This document shows, one piece after another, positions 24,220-34,251 of a stretch of 64,000 bases of DNA. The notes under the pieces are model-generated. The model was not told where the DNA came from and ran no database searches. It worked only from the letters and a program-made list of their open reading frames with translations. The DNA is taken from positions 131,530,200 to 131,594,199 of the forward strand of contig CM045770.1 in NCBI GenBank assembly GCA_025200525.1, in the 5' to 3' direction. Within the stretch, counting starts at the first letter, position 1; every line of letters starts with the position of its first letter. The translations under genes were made by a program, and so were the position numbers. Source of the stretch: Camellia lanceoleosa. Taxonomy: Eukaryota; Streptophyta; Magnoliopsida; Ericales; Theaceae.

Positions 24220-27060
24220 AATTTAAAAAAGAGGCCACAACTCAGACTGCATACAAATTATAAGTATAGTTAGTTTTAAAAAACATTTAAATTAGATTAT
24301 CTTATTTATAGATGTTGTATGAAACTTACGAATCACTGTCATGTTGTGGAGTATTGTTAACATATTCAAAGTCGTAATTTGTGTTTTTTGAGTCTATCAA
24401 TTTGAAAGAGGGTTGTGATTGTACCTCTCTTTCAAGGCAAGCTTTCAAAAAATTCTCCACATAATCTTGCTGCAAAAAAATAATTTTTAAATAACTGAGA
24501 AATTTACGAACAAATCAATGAGATTCTATGAAAATTATCATCACATAAACATTATGATGCATCAAAGAAATTTGAACTCGTTACCAATTGTTTTGCATAT
24601 TTGATATATTTGTCTTGTGCATCATCCCTTCTTAGCCTTAGTGAGTTGTAGAACCTCTATAAATTGTCTTATTTGTCCAAGACTATCAAGGTCCAGTGAT
24701 TTCCATCTGTTGACTTCTCATTACCCCCAGTATTTATTGGGAAATAGAGGAACCTGTAATTCCTCCATGCTGTTTCAAGATGCTTGTCAAATAATGAGAC
24801 TCGAAAAATTTGATTTTTCGTCATCTTGATGAAGTTCTGCAGTCTGAGAAAATCAAAAAATGGTTATGTTATGTGAAAGTTAAAATGACAGGAATTTACG
24901 AAATATACACACAGAGAAATTTTAAATGCACACAACTAGCCAGAGAAAATTAGACCAGGGACACAGCTGGCTTCAAGAAGTATCTTAACAAAATAAAGTA
25001 GTAAATAAATTCTAGAGAAAATCAAATAAAAATGTAGTAACATACTAAGCTCATGGATGTGAAAAAATATGAAGTTGGTTGTTGTCGTTTTCTCATTTGG
25101 TCAGCAAATAGGATCTCTCTATAGCCATCAATGACTTGAAAAATATCATTTATAATTGTAACATTGGTTTATAAAGGTTGATGGAACATTGCAGAGAAAT
25201 TTTGATGAAAGACTTACATTGTTGGCTATTTCTTTTTGCTTTATTAGGTTTTCAATATCTTCAAAGGTAATGAGATTCAACTCACTTGTCTAAATTAAAG
25301 TCCTACAAGATGACAAAGAAGAGATTTAATAGTTGTTAATACAATATAAGTTAGTAAATTATTGTTTGTTATCTTCTTTTTTATTTGTTGTACTTACTCG
25401 AGTTCAGACACATTTGATATGTGCTGCAAGTTGTCATTTACATGTTCTTTTATCAATCTTGAAACTGGTAAAGTTTGTGGAAAAACCCAAGATTTTCTGA
25501 TGTTTGTTGGTGGAGGCAAGACATACGGATCGGCATCAAGTACTTCTTTGTCTTTGGTGGTTTGCTCTGTCTGCTTTGCCGCTTGCTTTGAAGCTCTAGT
25601 CACCTTTGCAACTTTAGGATATTGAAATTCTGGATCTTGCTACTTTTCTTTCATTTCTTTTGCCTTTAAATTCTTTATCATTGATGTAGGATCTTTTTTC
25701 ACTATAGACAGTGAAAATATCAGTAAAAGTGAAAGTTCTCTGAAGTAAAAGATGATATTTCAATATGTAAATTTATTTGATTCAATATTTTCCAGTTACC
25801 ATAAATTTTTGTCTTTTGTTTTGGTTGTTCTTTGTATGCCACTTGTTCTTACTGGGTAGTTGGTTGTTGTTCCACTTCTATTCCAACTATACACAGTGAA
25901 AATCAAATAAGCCCCAAAAATCAAATAAGCAAATAGATAGAGAAAATCAAATAAACAGTAGAAATCAATAGAAATAAGCAACAGAAACTAATGTGGTCAG
26001 AGAAATTTAACTTCCAAAGAAAAATATAATAAATAGAAATTTCTCTGAGTTAAGTTGACACAAGAACATAACTTTTTGTGGCTCAAGATTTTCACTAACC
26101 TTATAGTTGATCTTGTATTGGTGTTCGGTAAGATTGTGTTGCTAGCTGGACGGATAGTTCTTGAATTTGTCCATGTAATCTGGCATTTTCAGTTTGAAAC
26201 TCTTAAATTGAATACCTCCACTATTGAATTATTTTTGTATCATCTTCTTTTTGAACCTCCAACATCCTTAGTTTCATTTGGATTGTGCTGTCTCTTTCTT
26301 GAAGTTCTGAATTATGTGATGTCAAGGTTCTTATTGCAATATCCTTTTCTGCAAGTAATTCATTCCAATTTCTCTCTTCTTCTATTTTAGATTTAGAAAG
26401 TTCCTTTAGTCTTCGATATAGATCAGCAATTTCGCCATCCTTTGATTCCTCAGATTCTTGAGGCTAATGCATTGTTGAGCCACAAATGCTATCATGATGT
26501 TAGTCCATCAGCTCATTATGTTATTCTTCATCACTTTCCTCATTGGTTTCTTCTTGCTATTTAGATTGAGTGCCTTCATCTTCTTCTTCACTGTCTTCTT
26601 CTTTCTGTTCATTTTCTTCTTTGTCTTCTACTTCTATTTCTTCACTTTCTTCTCTGGCTTCCGCTTCTCCACTGCTTGCTTGATCTTCTTGTCCATTGCT
26701 GGCTTCATGTTCTTCTATATTGCCTTCTCCTTCTTCATTCCCTAGTTCTTCAGATGAATCTTCTAATGTCTCATTGAATTTGACAATTGCCTTCTTTGAT
26801 TCTTTCTTCTTCTTTTTACCAAAATAAAACTCTTCTGATGGGTTTTTAACTAGCTCTTTGTTATCTATCTGTAACAGGAGGCTCTTTTATTAGAGAAATG
26901 TTACAAAATTCACTAAGAGAAAAAAATTCAAATAAGGAAAATAAAATTCATCTAAATGATACTAATGGGAAACAAACTTCAGAGAAAATTGTATGGGCCA
27001 GAGAAAATTACAGACAGGGAGTTAATTTTATGAGGCATAGAAAATTATGAAACAAGCAAC
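24220..27060 (-). pseudogene. 3' part of a PMD-C48 gene: acidic coiled-coil exons and Ulp1-like protease exons
   Basis: The minus strand holds a series of exon-like segments separated by AT-rich introns. About 26500-26868: KNPSEEFYFGKKKKKESKK then a very acidic Glu/Asp/Ser-rich stretch, followed by a helical segment (LYRRLKELSKSKIEEERN) near 26400. About 25390-25640: a Lys/Thr-rich linker with DPYVLPPP. About 25050-25160: VIDGYREILFADQ, like the opening of plant C48 domains. About 24600-24840: YFPIN then HWTLIVLDK and RFYNSLRLRR, with the catalytic-type His. About 24360-24460: a helical exon, then SLSCGLFF at about 24215-24240, positioned where C48 peptidases carry the nucleophile Cys. Two in-frame stops (TAA, TAG) replace expected Gln codons after HWTLIVLD. 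This joins, across the Tekay insertion, to the PMD exons at 36833-37919. Confidence 0.55.
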
Positions 27061-27132
27061 ATAATTTAGATATCAAAGAAAATCAATCAAGGCATATAAG
27101 TTAATGTTTATCAAGGCATATAAGTGGTAATC

Positions 27133-29580
27133 AGAATAACCCTCGCATCGACACGATAAACCATCAATTAGCTAGTTACCGCTAAACCGAATCGATAATG
27201 ACCGATAATTGAATTAATCAAGTAATCGAATAATGGATCGATTGAAATCGAAACTAAATTGAATGAGTTTATCTATTATATTGCATTTCTATCTGCTTGA
27301 TTGATTGATTATCTGCTTGAATTTATGCTTAAATCGCTAATTGAAGGCCTTATCGGTGGCCGAATTAAGAACCGTTTAGAGTTTTGGGATCAGTAGAATA
27401 TTTGTGATTTAATGGTATATTTATCTGAAAATTTATTAGGAATGATTAAACTAGATTAATTTAAGCCAATTAAAGAGTTTACCGTAATTACGGAAATGCC
27501 ATTGAGTGGGCTTTGTCTACTTGCATTACCTGAGCCTATTACACACTTAGTGGCCCACTACACCAACACTTGGAGCCTTATACGTGTTGAAACAAAACAT
27601 TTTCCCCTCAGTCATATTCTTGTTCCAACCGACCAAAGGAGAGAATTAGAGGGAGAGTGAGGGACTTACCTTGATATTAAGGATTTGGCTAGCAAAATTG
27701 AAGGAATTGTTAACTCAACTTCAAAATTGAGCTCCTAAACCTTGTAATTGAGACTTAGGTAAGAAAATTCATCTTCTTCTTGTTGTCTTTGAGAGTTCCA
27801 TCTTGCATGTATCATGGATATAGAGAAGTTAAGTCATGAAATTGCTCATATATGTTGAATTGGAACCCTATTGTTGCATGCATGGTTGAATTGGTGATTT
27901 TTGAGTTGAATTCATGTTGGAATTGTACATGCATGCTCATGTTTCTATCAAAGTCCATGTTTTCATTTTGTTTTCCAACTATTGAGCTCATTTGAGCAAG
28001 AATTGAAGCTTAAAATTGTTTAAAGTGCATGCATATCATGTTTGCATGTTGTTCTTGAAAATTAGTTTGAAATTGAGCTTAATTGAAACACCCTTGGGCC
28101 TTGATTCCTTAAATTGAGCTTTAAAACGTGTTATTCTATGTGTTTGAAAGAGTTTTCCAGAAAATGGGCCCAAGAGGATCGAGTTGGGAGCATCAAACTT
28201 GAGTTTTGAACTTGGAACACAAACCTGGATTTTCCAGATTTTTGCTGTCCGCTCGAGCGGGGGAAGTAGCGCTCGAGCGGGGAAATCATGCTCCCAGCAT
28301 TCCCTTCGACTTGTTTTACAGTCCGCTCGAGCAGAGAAATTCGCGCTCGAGCAGAAAAATCGAGCATCCAAAGATTCCGGCATCGTTCATCACCCGCCGA
28401 GCGGAGAGATGTACGCCGAGCGAGTATTGTGACACGCCAGCGGGAATATTGCCGCCGAAAGGGACCTTTGTTTGCTTGTCCGCCGGCGGAAACTCGCCGA
28501 AAGCGAGGCCCTGCTTTCACTAAAATTTCAAACCGATTGCGGCACGCCTTTGCATCCTCATTTCATCCTAGGCATTCGAGGCCTAGTTTAAGACATCTTA
28601 TTGAGGATATAGATGTAGAACCACACCGAGGAAATTTAGGGATTTAATTATCATCCTTCTCATCGTGAAACTTAGTGTGCGTTCTATTTGTTAACTGCTT
28701 AGGTTGGTTTCTGGGACGCCATTTAGCCGCTATTAGCCCAATCTCGTGAGTAACAATTGTGTAAAGATATGTTCAAAATGATTATCTTTTGAACACCGAA
28801 TCAACTGCTTATTGAACCGATATTGTTTATCAATGAATGTATGTCCTGATTCTCGAACTGCATCGCGGCATCCTTAGCACTTATCGCTTATCGTTACAGA
28901 GATCTCGCTTGCCTTTGTGGAACCATACCGTTGATTGATTGATGGCCATCACTACCGCTGGGTCTGCTAGGACCTGGTCTTTAAGACCTACTGTTTAGTA
29001 TACTGATAGGCTAATGGATGTACCACATATGACTGATTGATCAAATATCGTTTAATGAACCGATTTCATTATCGTAAGGACATTCATTCATAACCTCTTT
29101 ACGCATTATGTTATTCACCGGGCTTTAGCTCACCGCTTATATATATGTGTAGGTTCTCACCAATGCATCGAGCTAGGAGCGTGGGTTGGTCCCCGCTTTG
29201 TCAAGCCGCCTATGTGCCTCACCGCGAGGTTCCGAGTTGCCATGCTATGGCTTGGGGTGTTTTTGTGTCCCCATCGGTCTCCTTCATGCTTTTGTACCAT
29301 CAGATAGACTATCTAATGCTTTATCAGGTTGCTATCGAGGATTAGATCCTCATCAATGTTTGCATATGATTGTATAGACTGTACTGTTCTAAACTGTTTG
29401 AATGTATGAAAAATGTTTTTGGCATACAGATTGTCACAGCTCAATGGACACTAGTTATTTACTGTATTGGCTTCCGCTAGGCCTCAACTCGTTTTATCGT
29501 TTCATCATATGTGCCTTCGTAATCTCGGATTCTTGGTCATTCTGATGCTAAACCCATAAGGCCGGGTTTGGGTCGTGACA
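27133..29580 (+). repeat. 5' LTR of Tekay copy 1 (2448 bp)
   Basis: Begins AGAATAACCCTCGC (not the usual TG) and ends GGGTTTGGGTCGTGACA. It is nearly identical to 34252-36695 in long blocks such as 27400-28250, but CTG in the partner repeatedly appears as CCG, ATCG or CG. Around 28250-28510 is a cluster of CGCTCGAGCG-type palindromes, many of them altered. Confidence 0.93.
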
Positions 29581-29583
29581 TAG

Positions 29584-29595
29584 TGGTATCGAGCG
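29584..29595 (+). other. Primer-binding site of Tekay copy 1 (initiator tRNA-Met type), altered
   Basis: TGGTATCGAGCG lies 3 bp after the LTR. The canonical initiator-Met site in the sister element is TGGTATCAGAGC, so a CAG has become CG here. Confidence 0.8.
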
Positions 29596-29789
29596 ATACT
29601 TAACCACGAGTTATACCCACACACGTGTCCAAACGAGCTATAGGGTGTCCTAGAAAGTGATTAGGCATTTCATTAACCGAAAAAAAGTGTGTGGCTATGT
29701 TATGATTGAATACATGTCCAAGTGATAATCGTCTAAACATGCAACCGCTAATGCTAAAATTGCTATAATCATATAATCGCTATAGTGAA

Positions 29790-30790
29790 ATGGACAATGC
29801 AAATGAACTCAATCCTCATCTACCGAGGCAAGAATGGCTGTAATGGAAAGAATGATGGAACTGTTAATCGCTAGACTTGAGCAACAAAGAACCAATAGCC
29901 CTCTCCTCCTCCCAGATGCAATTTAACTAAATGCAAATGTGAATGATGGGGACATTATTGCCCTTAACCATAAGTTTAGCAAATGAAACCGCTGCCCTTT
30001 TAGGGAGGCCTTCAACCGCTAAAGGTCAAGCTTGGGTGCTTGAAATGTAAAAATTGTTTGAAATGTTTCCGCGTTCAAGCCAATAAAGTATCATAGCAAC
30101 CTTCACCCTTCAGGAAGAAGCAAGAAGGTGGTGGATGTTGACCCGCGATGCGAATACTATTATGACTTGGGCTCAGTTCAAGGAGTCCTTCTTTGAAAAG
30201 TATTTTCCCCAGTGCATCAGGGACAGAAAAGTAACGGAGTTCGAACAACTGAGACAGGACAAAATGTCTGTTGCCGAGTATGAGAAGAAATTCACCGAAC
30301 TTGCTAGGTATGCACCACACATGGTGGACACCGATTATAAGAAGGCCAGAAGGTTTGAAGGAGGCCTTAGTGTTGCTATACTGGACCGAATAAATGTTTT
30401 GAAACTACCGACTTTTGTGGGTGTTCTCGACCGGGCATTGATGGCCGAGTCGAATATTGCAAGAAGTGAAACAATCAAACACCAACAATCGAGTGGCAAG
30501 GTAAAAGGTGGTTTCAAATTCAAGAAAGGCAAGCATAACCCAAAGAACCATGAAATGTATCACGGGGTCGATTGACTAGCCCCACCAAGGAGTGGGTTTA
30601 CTCCACCGCCTCCGTATGTGGCAATAAGCACAAAGGGGTTTGCTACCAGATTGAGCTTGTTTCGTGTGGCAAGGTGGGCCACAGAATTAAAGATCGGCCC
30701 CTCGCCCAAGTTAGTAGTAAGTGCACCAAGCGCAGAAGATCAACAAGAACACCAAAACCGAACCCCAAAGCTACCAGAAAGAGCCTATGA
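29790..30790 (+). pseudogene. gag of Tekay copy 1, frame-broken
   Basis: Start MDNANE at 29790 matches the gag start of the sister copy (60980, minus strand). The main open segment, 30135-30575, encodes the capsid-like region (TWAQFKESFFEKYFPQCIRD, then VAEYEKKFTELARYAPHMVD), and a Lys-rich segment follows. The zinc-knuckle region around 30660-30700 (SCGKVGHRIKD) is out of frame and its first Cys pair is degraded. Gag packages the RNA in the virus-like particle. Breaks coincide with altered CAG/CTG sites, so the original may be open. Confidence 0.8.
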
Positions 30791-30839
30791 GGTGGCCGAG
30801 TGTTCGCCTCTAGTACCGGAGACGGCAAAACACCGAGAT

Positions 30840-31310
30840 CGTTGTGTTAGGTATCCTCTATCTCGTGCTCAAAATGCATATGTGTTGATTAATTCGGTCT
30901 ACACATTCGTATGTATCGCATGCTTTTGCCAGAATCGAATAGACCCTTAGAACCCATGAACTATCTCGCTAGTCAGATTATCACTGCTGAGGATCCATGA
31001 CATGTGCATATATGTATCCCGCCTGTGAGATTATTGTTAGGGATATGCATCTATTTATTGATTTATCGCCATTGAATATTGATCACTTTGATGTAATATT
31101 GGGATGGATTGGTTACAAAAATATCATGCCACTATAGACCGTAACAAAACAAGTAGTTTTCCGCCCACCGGGTTTGCTCAATTTGTGTTTAATGGGAGTG
31201 GAGTAGTACCTCCTCGTATCGATTTCTTCGTGAAAGCCGTTAAACCGATTAGAAAAGGTGTAAAGGATATCTCGTGTTCCGTACTTGTGCCTTACTAATG
31301 ATAGTGTTAA
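30840..31310 (+). pseudogene. Protease region of Tekay copy 1, broken
   Basis: Fragments NAYVLINS (about 30870) and MDWLQKYHATIDR (31104 on) correspond to NAYVLIDSGSTHS and MDWLQKYHATID in the sister copy. The aspartic-protease Asp-Ser-Gly triad is lost here (INS-V). The downstream FVFNGSGVVPPR at 31180-31220 is conserved. Confidence 0.75.
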
Positions 31311-31339
31311 ACCGATGTGAATTGTATTCCTATAGTCGA

Positions 31340-32590
31340 GAATTCCTGCATGTATTTCCAGATGATTTGCTAGAGGATTTGATTGATGTGAAATTGAATT
31401 TATGTGGATGTGATTTGCACATAGCCGATATCTAAAGCTCCTGCTGTAATGGCCCCAATCGAATCAAGGAATTGAAAGTGCAATTGCAAGAATTGTTAGA
31501 CAAGAAGTTCATCAAGCCCAGTACTTCACCGTGGGGTGCACCTGTTTTGTTTGTAAAGAAGAAAGATGGCTCATTGAGACTGTGTATTGATTATCATGAA
31601 CAAGGTAATCAGAAGAATAAATATCCATTACCGCGTATTGATGATTTATTTGACCGCCATAGGTGCACAAGTGTTTTCCAAGATTGATCTTAGATCGGGG
31701 TATCATCAACTGAAAGTCAAACCGGAAGACATCGATAAAACTGCTTTTAGAATGAGGTATGGCCATTATGAATTTTTAGTTATGCCGTTCGGAGTTACGA
31801 ATGCCCCTGCTACATTTATGGACCTCATGGACAGAATTTTTAAACCATACCTTGATAATTTCATTGTGGTATTTATTGATGACATCCTGATTTATTCTAA
31901 GACTAGAGAAGAACATGAACACCATCTGAGACTTGCCCTACAAACCTTAAGAGAACAGAAACTGTATGCTAAATTGTCTGAATGTGAATTTTGGCTTGAT
32001 CATGTTATGTTTTTGGGGCATGTTGTTAGCAAAGATGGAATTTCTGTTGATCCGCAGAAAATTGAAACTATAGTAAACTGGCCTAGACCAACAAATGTGA
32101 CTGAAGTCCGAAGCTTTTTGGGTTTGGCTGGATATTATAGAAGGTTTGTCAAAGACTTCTCCAAAATTGCCTTACCACTGACTCAGTTGACTCAGAAAGG
32201 GACACCATTTGACTGGACTGACCAAAGGGAATCGGCATTTCAAGAATTGAAAACCCGACTTGGATCGCACTTGCTCGACTCTACCTTTAGGTACGGATGG
32301 TTATATTGTATTTAGTGATGCTTCTCATAAGGGTTTGGGGTGTGTTTTAATGCGAATGGGAGAGTTATTGCTTATGCTTCTCGCTTGAGACCACATGAAA
32401 AGAACTACCCGACCCATGACTTAGAACTTGTCAGAGAGTGTTTGCACCGAAAATTTGGCGCCACTATTTGTATGGAGCAACATGTGAAGTGTATACCACC
32501 ACAAGAGCTCAAGTACTTTTTCACTCGAAAGAATCAATATGAGACAATGGAGATGGTGAACTGATCAAAGATTATGACCTACAGATTTTG
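31340..32590 (+). pseudogene. Reverse transcriptase and RNase H of Tekay copy 1
   Basis: 31472-31687 and 31587-32315 overlap in two frames and together give the RT fingers and palm: [52 protein letters not shown], then the catalytic [10 protein letters not shown] at about 31875-31905. The thumb/connection [18 protein letters not shown] and [19 protein letters not shown] follow. RNase H begins near 32300 ([10 protein letters not shown]) and includes VIAYASRLRPHEKNYPTHDLE (32365-32430), where the usual Glu of the family is present. The gap between the two RT frames at about 31600-31680 includes a CTG-type site changed relative to the sister element. Confidence 0.85.
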
Positions 32591-34211
32591 TACCATCCGG
32601 GAAAAGCTAAGACTATTGCCGATGCATTGAGGCGAAAGTCAATTGCCAACTTAGCTTGTTTGCTCACCGGGCAAAAAGAATTGCTTCACGATCTAGAAAA
32701 GTCTGAAATTGAAATTGTTTTGAGAGAACAAGGTGGAACAATAGCTGTCATTACTACTCAACCAGCATTGATTGAGGAAATTAAAGAAAAACAACAACTG
32801 GATGATTTCTTGAAAAAGGTTATTGAAGAAAGAGATTCTAAACCGAGACCGGGGTTCAAATTTGAGAACAATGTATTGAAATTTCAAGAAAGACTGTGTG
32901 TGCCAAATGACACTGAACTGAAAAAAAGAGTACTGCAAGAGGGCCACAATTCAAAATTGTCTATCCACCCAGGGAACACGAAAATGTACCAAGATCTGAA
33001 ACAGAATTTCTGGTGGCCGGGAATGAAAAAGGAAATTGCCGACTTTGTGTCCAAATGTCTTCACTGCCAACAAGTCAAAGCTGAACATCAACGACCCGCG
33101 GGCTTACTGCAACCCCTACCCATACCAGAGTGGAAATGGGAGCATATCACGATGGATTTCATCGTTGGATTACCTCGCTCCAGGAAAGGTATGGACTCTA
33201 TTTGGGTTATTGTTGATAGATTGACTAAATCTGCACACTTCCTACCTGTCAAGACAATTTATAATGCGCATAAATTGGTCATTATCTACATTGACGAAAT
33301 TGTGAGATTGCATGGAGTGCTGTATCTATTGTTTCGACAGGATTCAAGTTTACATCGAGGTTCGACAAAGCCTCTGATCGCATTGGGTAATCGAATTGAG
33401 GTCGAGTAGTGCCTATCATCCTCGCAGACGGATGGATAGTCGAAAGGACCATCCAGACTTTAGAGGATCTCCGAGAATGTGTGTCCTTGATTTTCAGGAA
33501 ACCGAAAGTCATTTGTCATAATTTGGTCCGCTTACAACAAATGCCTACCATTCGAGTATTGGAATGGCGCCTTTCGAGGCATTGTATGGCAGAAAATGTA
33601 GATCTCCAATTTGCTGGGCAGAAGTTGGAGATGGGCCTTTGCTTGGGCCCGAGATTGTATATGAAACGACTGAAAAGATAAAACTGATACAACAAAGACT
33701 GAAAACTGCATAGAGCAGACAGAAAAGTTATGCAGATGTCAGAAGACGGGACAGAGAGTATGAAGTGGATGATCACATGTTTGTGAAAGTGACACCGATG
33801 AAAGGCCAGACTCGCTTTGGAGTCAAAGGCAAGTTAGCGCCAAGATATGTCGGACCGTATCAGATTATCGAGAAAATCAATCCAGTGGCGTATCAAGTTG
33901 CGCTCCCTCCTGAAATGGAGCATATGCATAACGTCTTCCACATTTCGATGTTGAGAGATTATCTCCGGGATCCTTTCCATGTGATTGAGCCTACTCGTAT
34001 CGTGTTGAGTGATGACTACACTTACGAGGAACGGCCTATACAGATTGTGAACCGACGGATCAAGAAACTGAGAAACAAAGAGATCCCGCTGGTGAAAGTT
34101 GATTGGCAGAACCATGGTGGCGTCTATGCCACTTGGGAAAGGGAAGATGACATGGTGAAAAGATATCCTGATTTGTTCCCCGGATCCTCGCTTTTCTTCG
34201 ATCGAAGGTAA
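32588..34211 (+). pseudogene. Integrase and chromodomain region of Tekay copy 1
   Basis: 32588-33409 holds the integrase HHCC finger (HNSKLSIHPGNTKMYQ ... CLHCQQVK) and the first catalytic Asp in TMDFIVGLPRSRKGMDS. After LHGV (about 33320) the frame changes, where the sister copy reads [12 protein letters not shown]. The difference is at CTGACAG-type sequence. 33409-33760 contains the rest of the core out of frame. 33765-34211 is open: [53 protein letters not shown], and the chromodomain-like C-terminus [20 protein letters not shown]. Chromodomains direct chromovirus integration to heterochromatin marks. Confidence 0.85.
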
Positions 34212-34233
34212 CTCGAGTTTAGAGGACTAAACT

Positions 34234-34251
34234 CCTTATAAGGAGGAGATC
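34234..34251 (+). other. Polypurine tract region of Tekay copy 1
   Basis: CCTTATAAGGAGGAGATC immediately precedes the 3' LTR. The sister copy has CTTATAAGGAGGGGAGAC at the equivalent place (56473-56490 on the minus strand). Confidence 0.7.

Noticed and set aside
26494..26745. Hydrophobic 83-codon plus-strand ORF resembling a membrane protein
   Set aside because: It is the reverse complement of the Glu/Asp-rich exon of the minus-strand PMD-C48 gene; GAA/GAG repeats read backwards give Phe/Leu.
28036..28647. Several overlapping ORFs of 80-130 codons on both strands in the LTR
   Set aside because: They arise from the GC-rich palindrome cluster, recur in the other LTRs (35415-35744, 55121-55594, 62154-62687) and show no conserved domain; they are LTR sequence.
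29584..29595. tRNA gene at TGGTATC... sequence
   Set aside because: It is the retrotransposon primer-binding site; no cloverleaf surrounds it. The same applies to 61170-61181.
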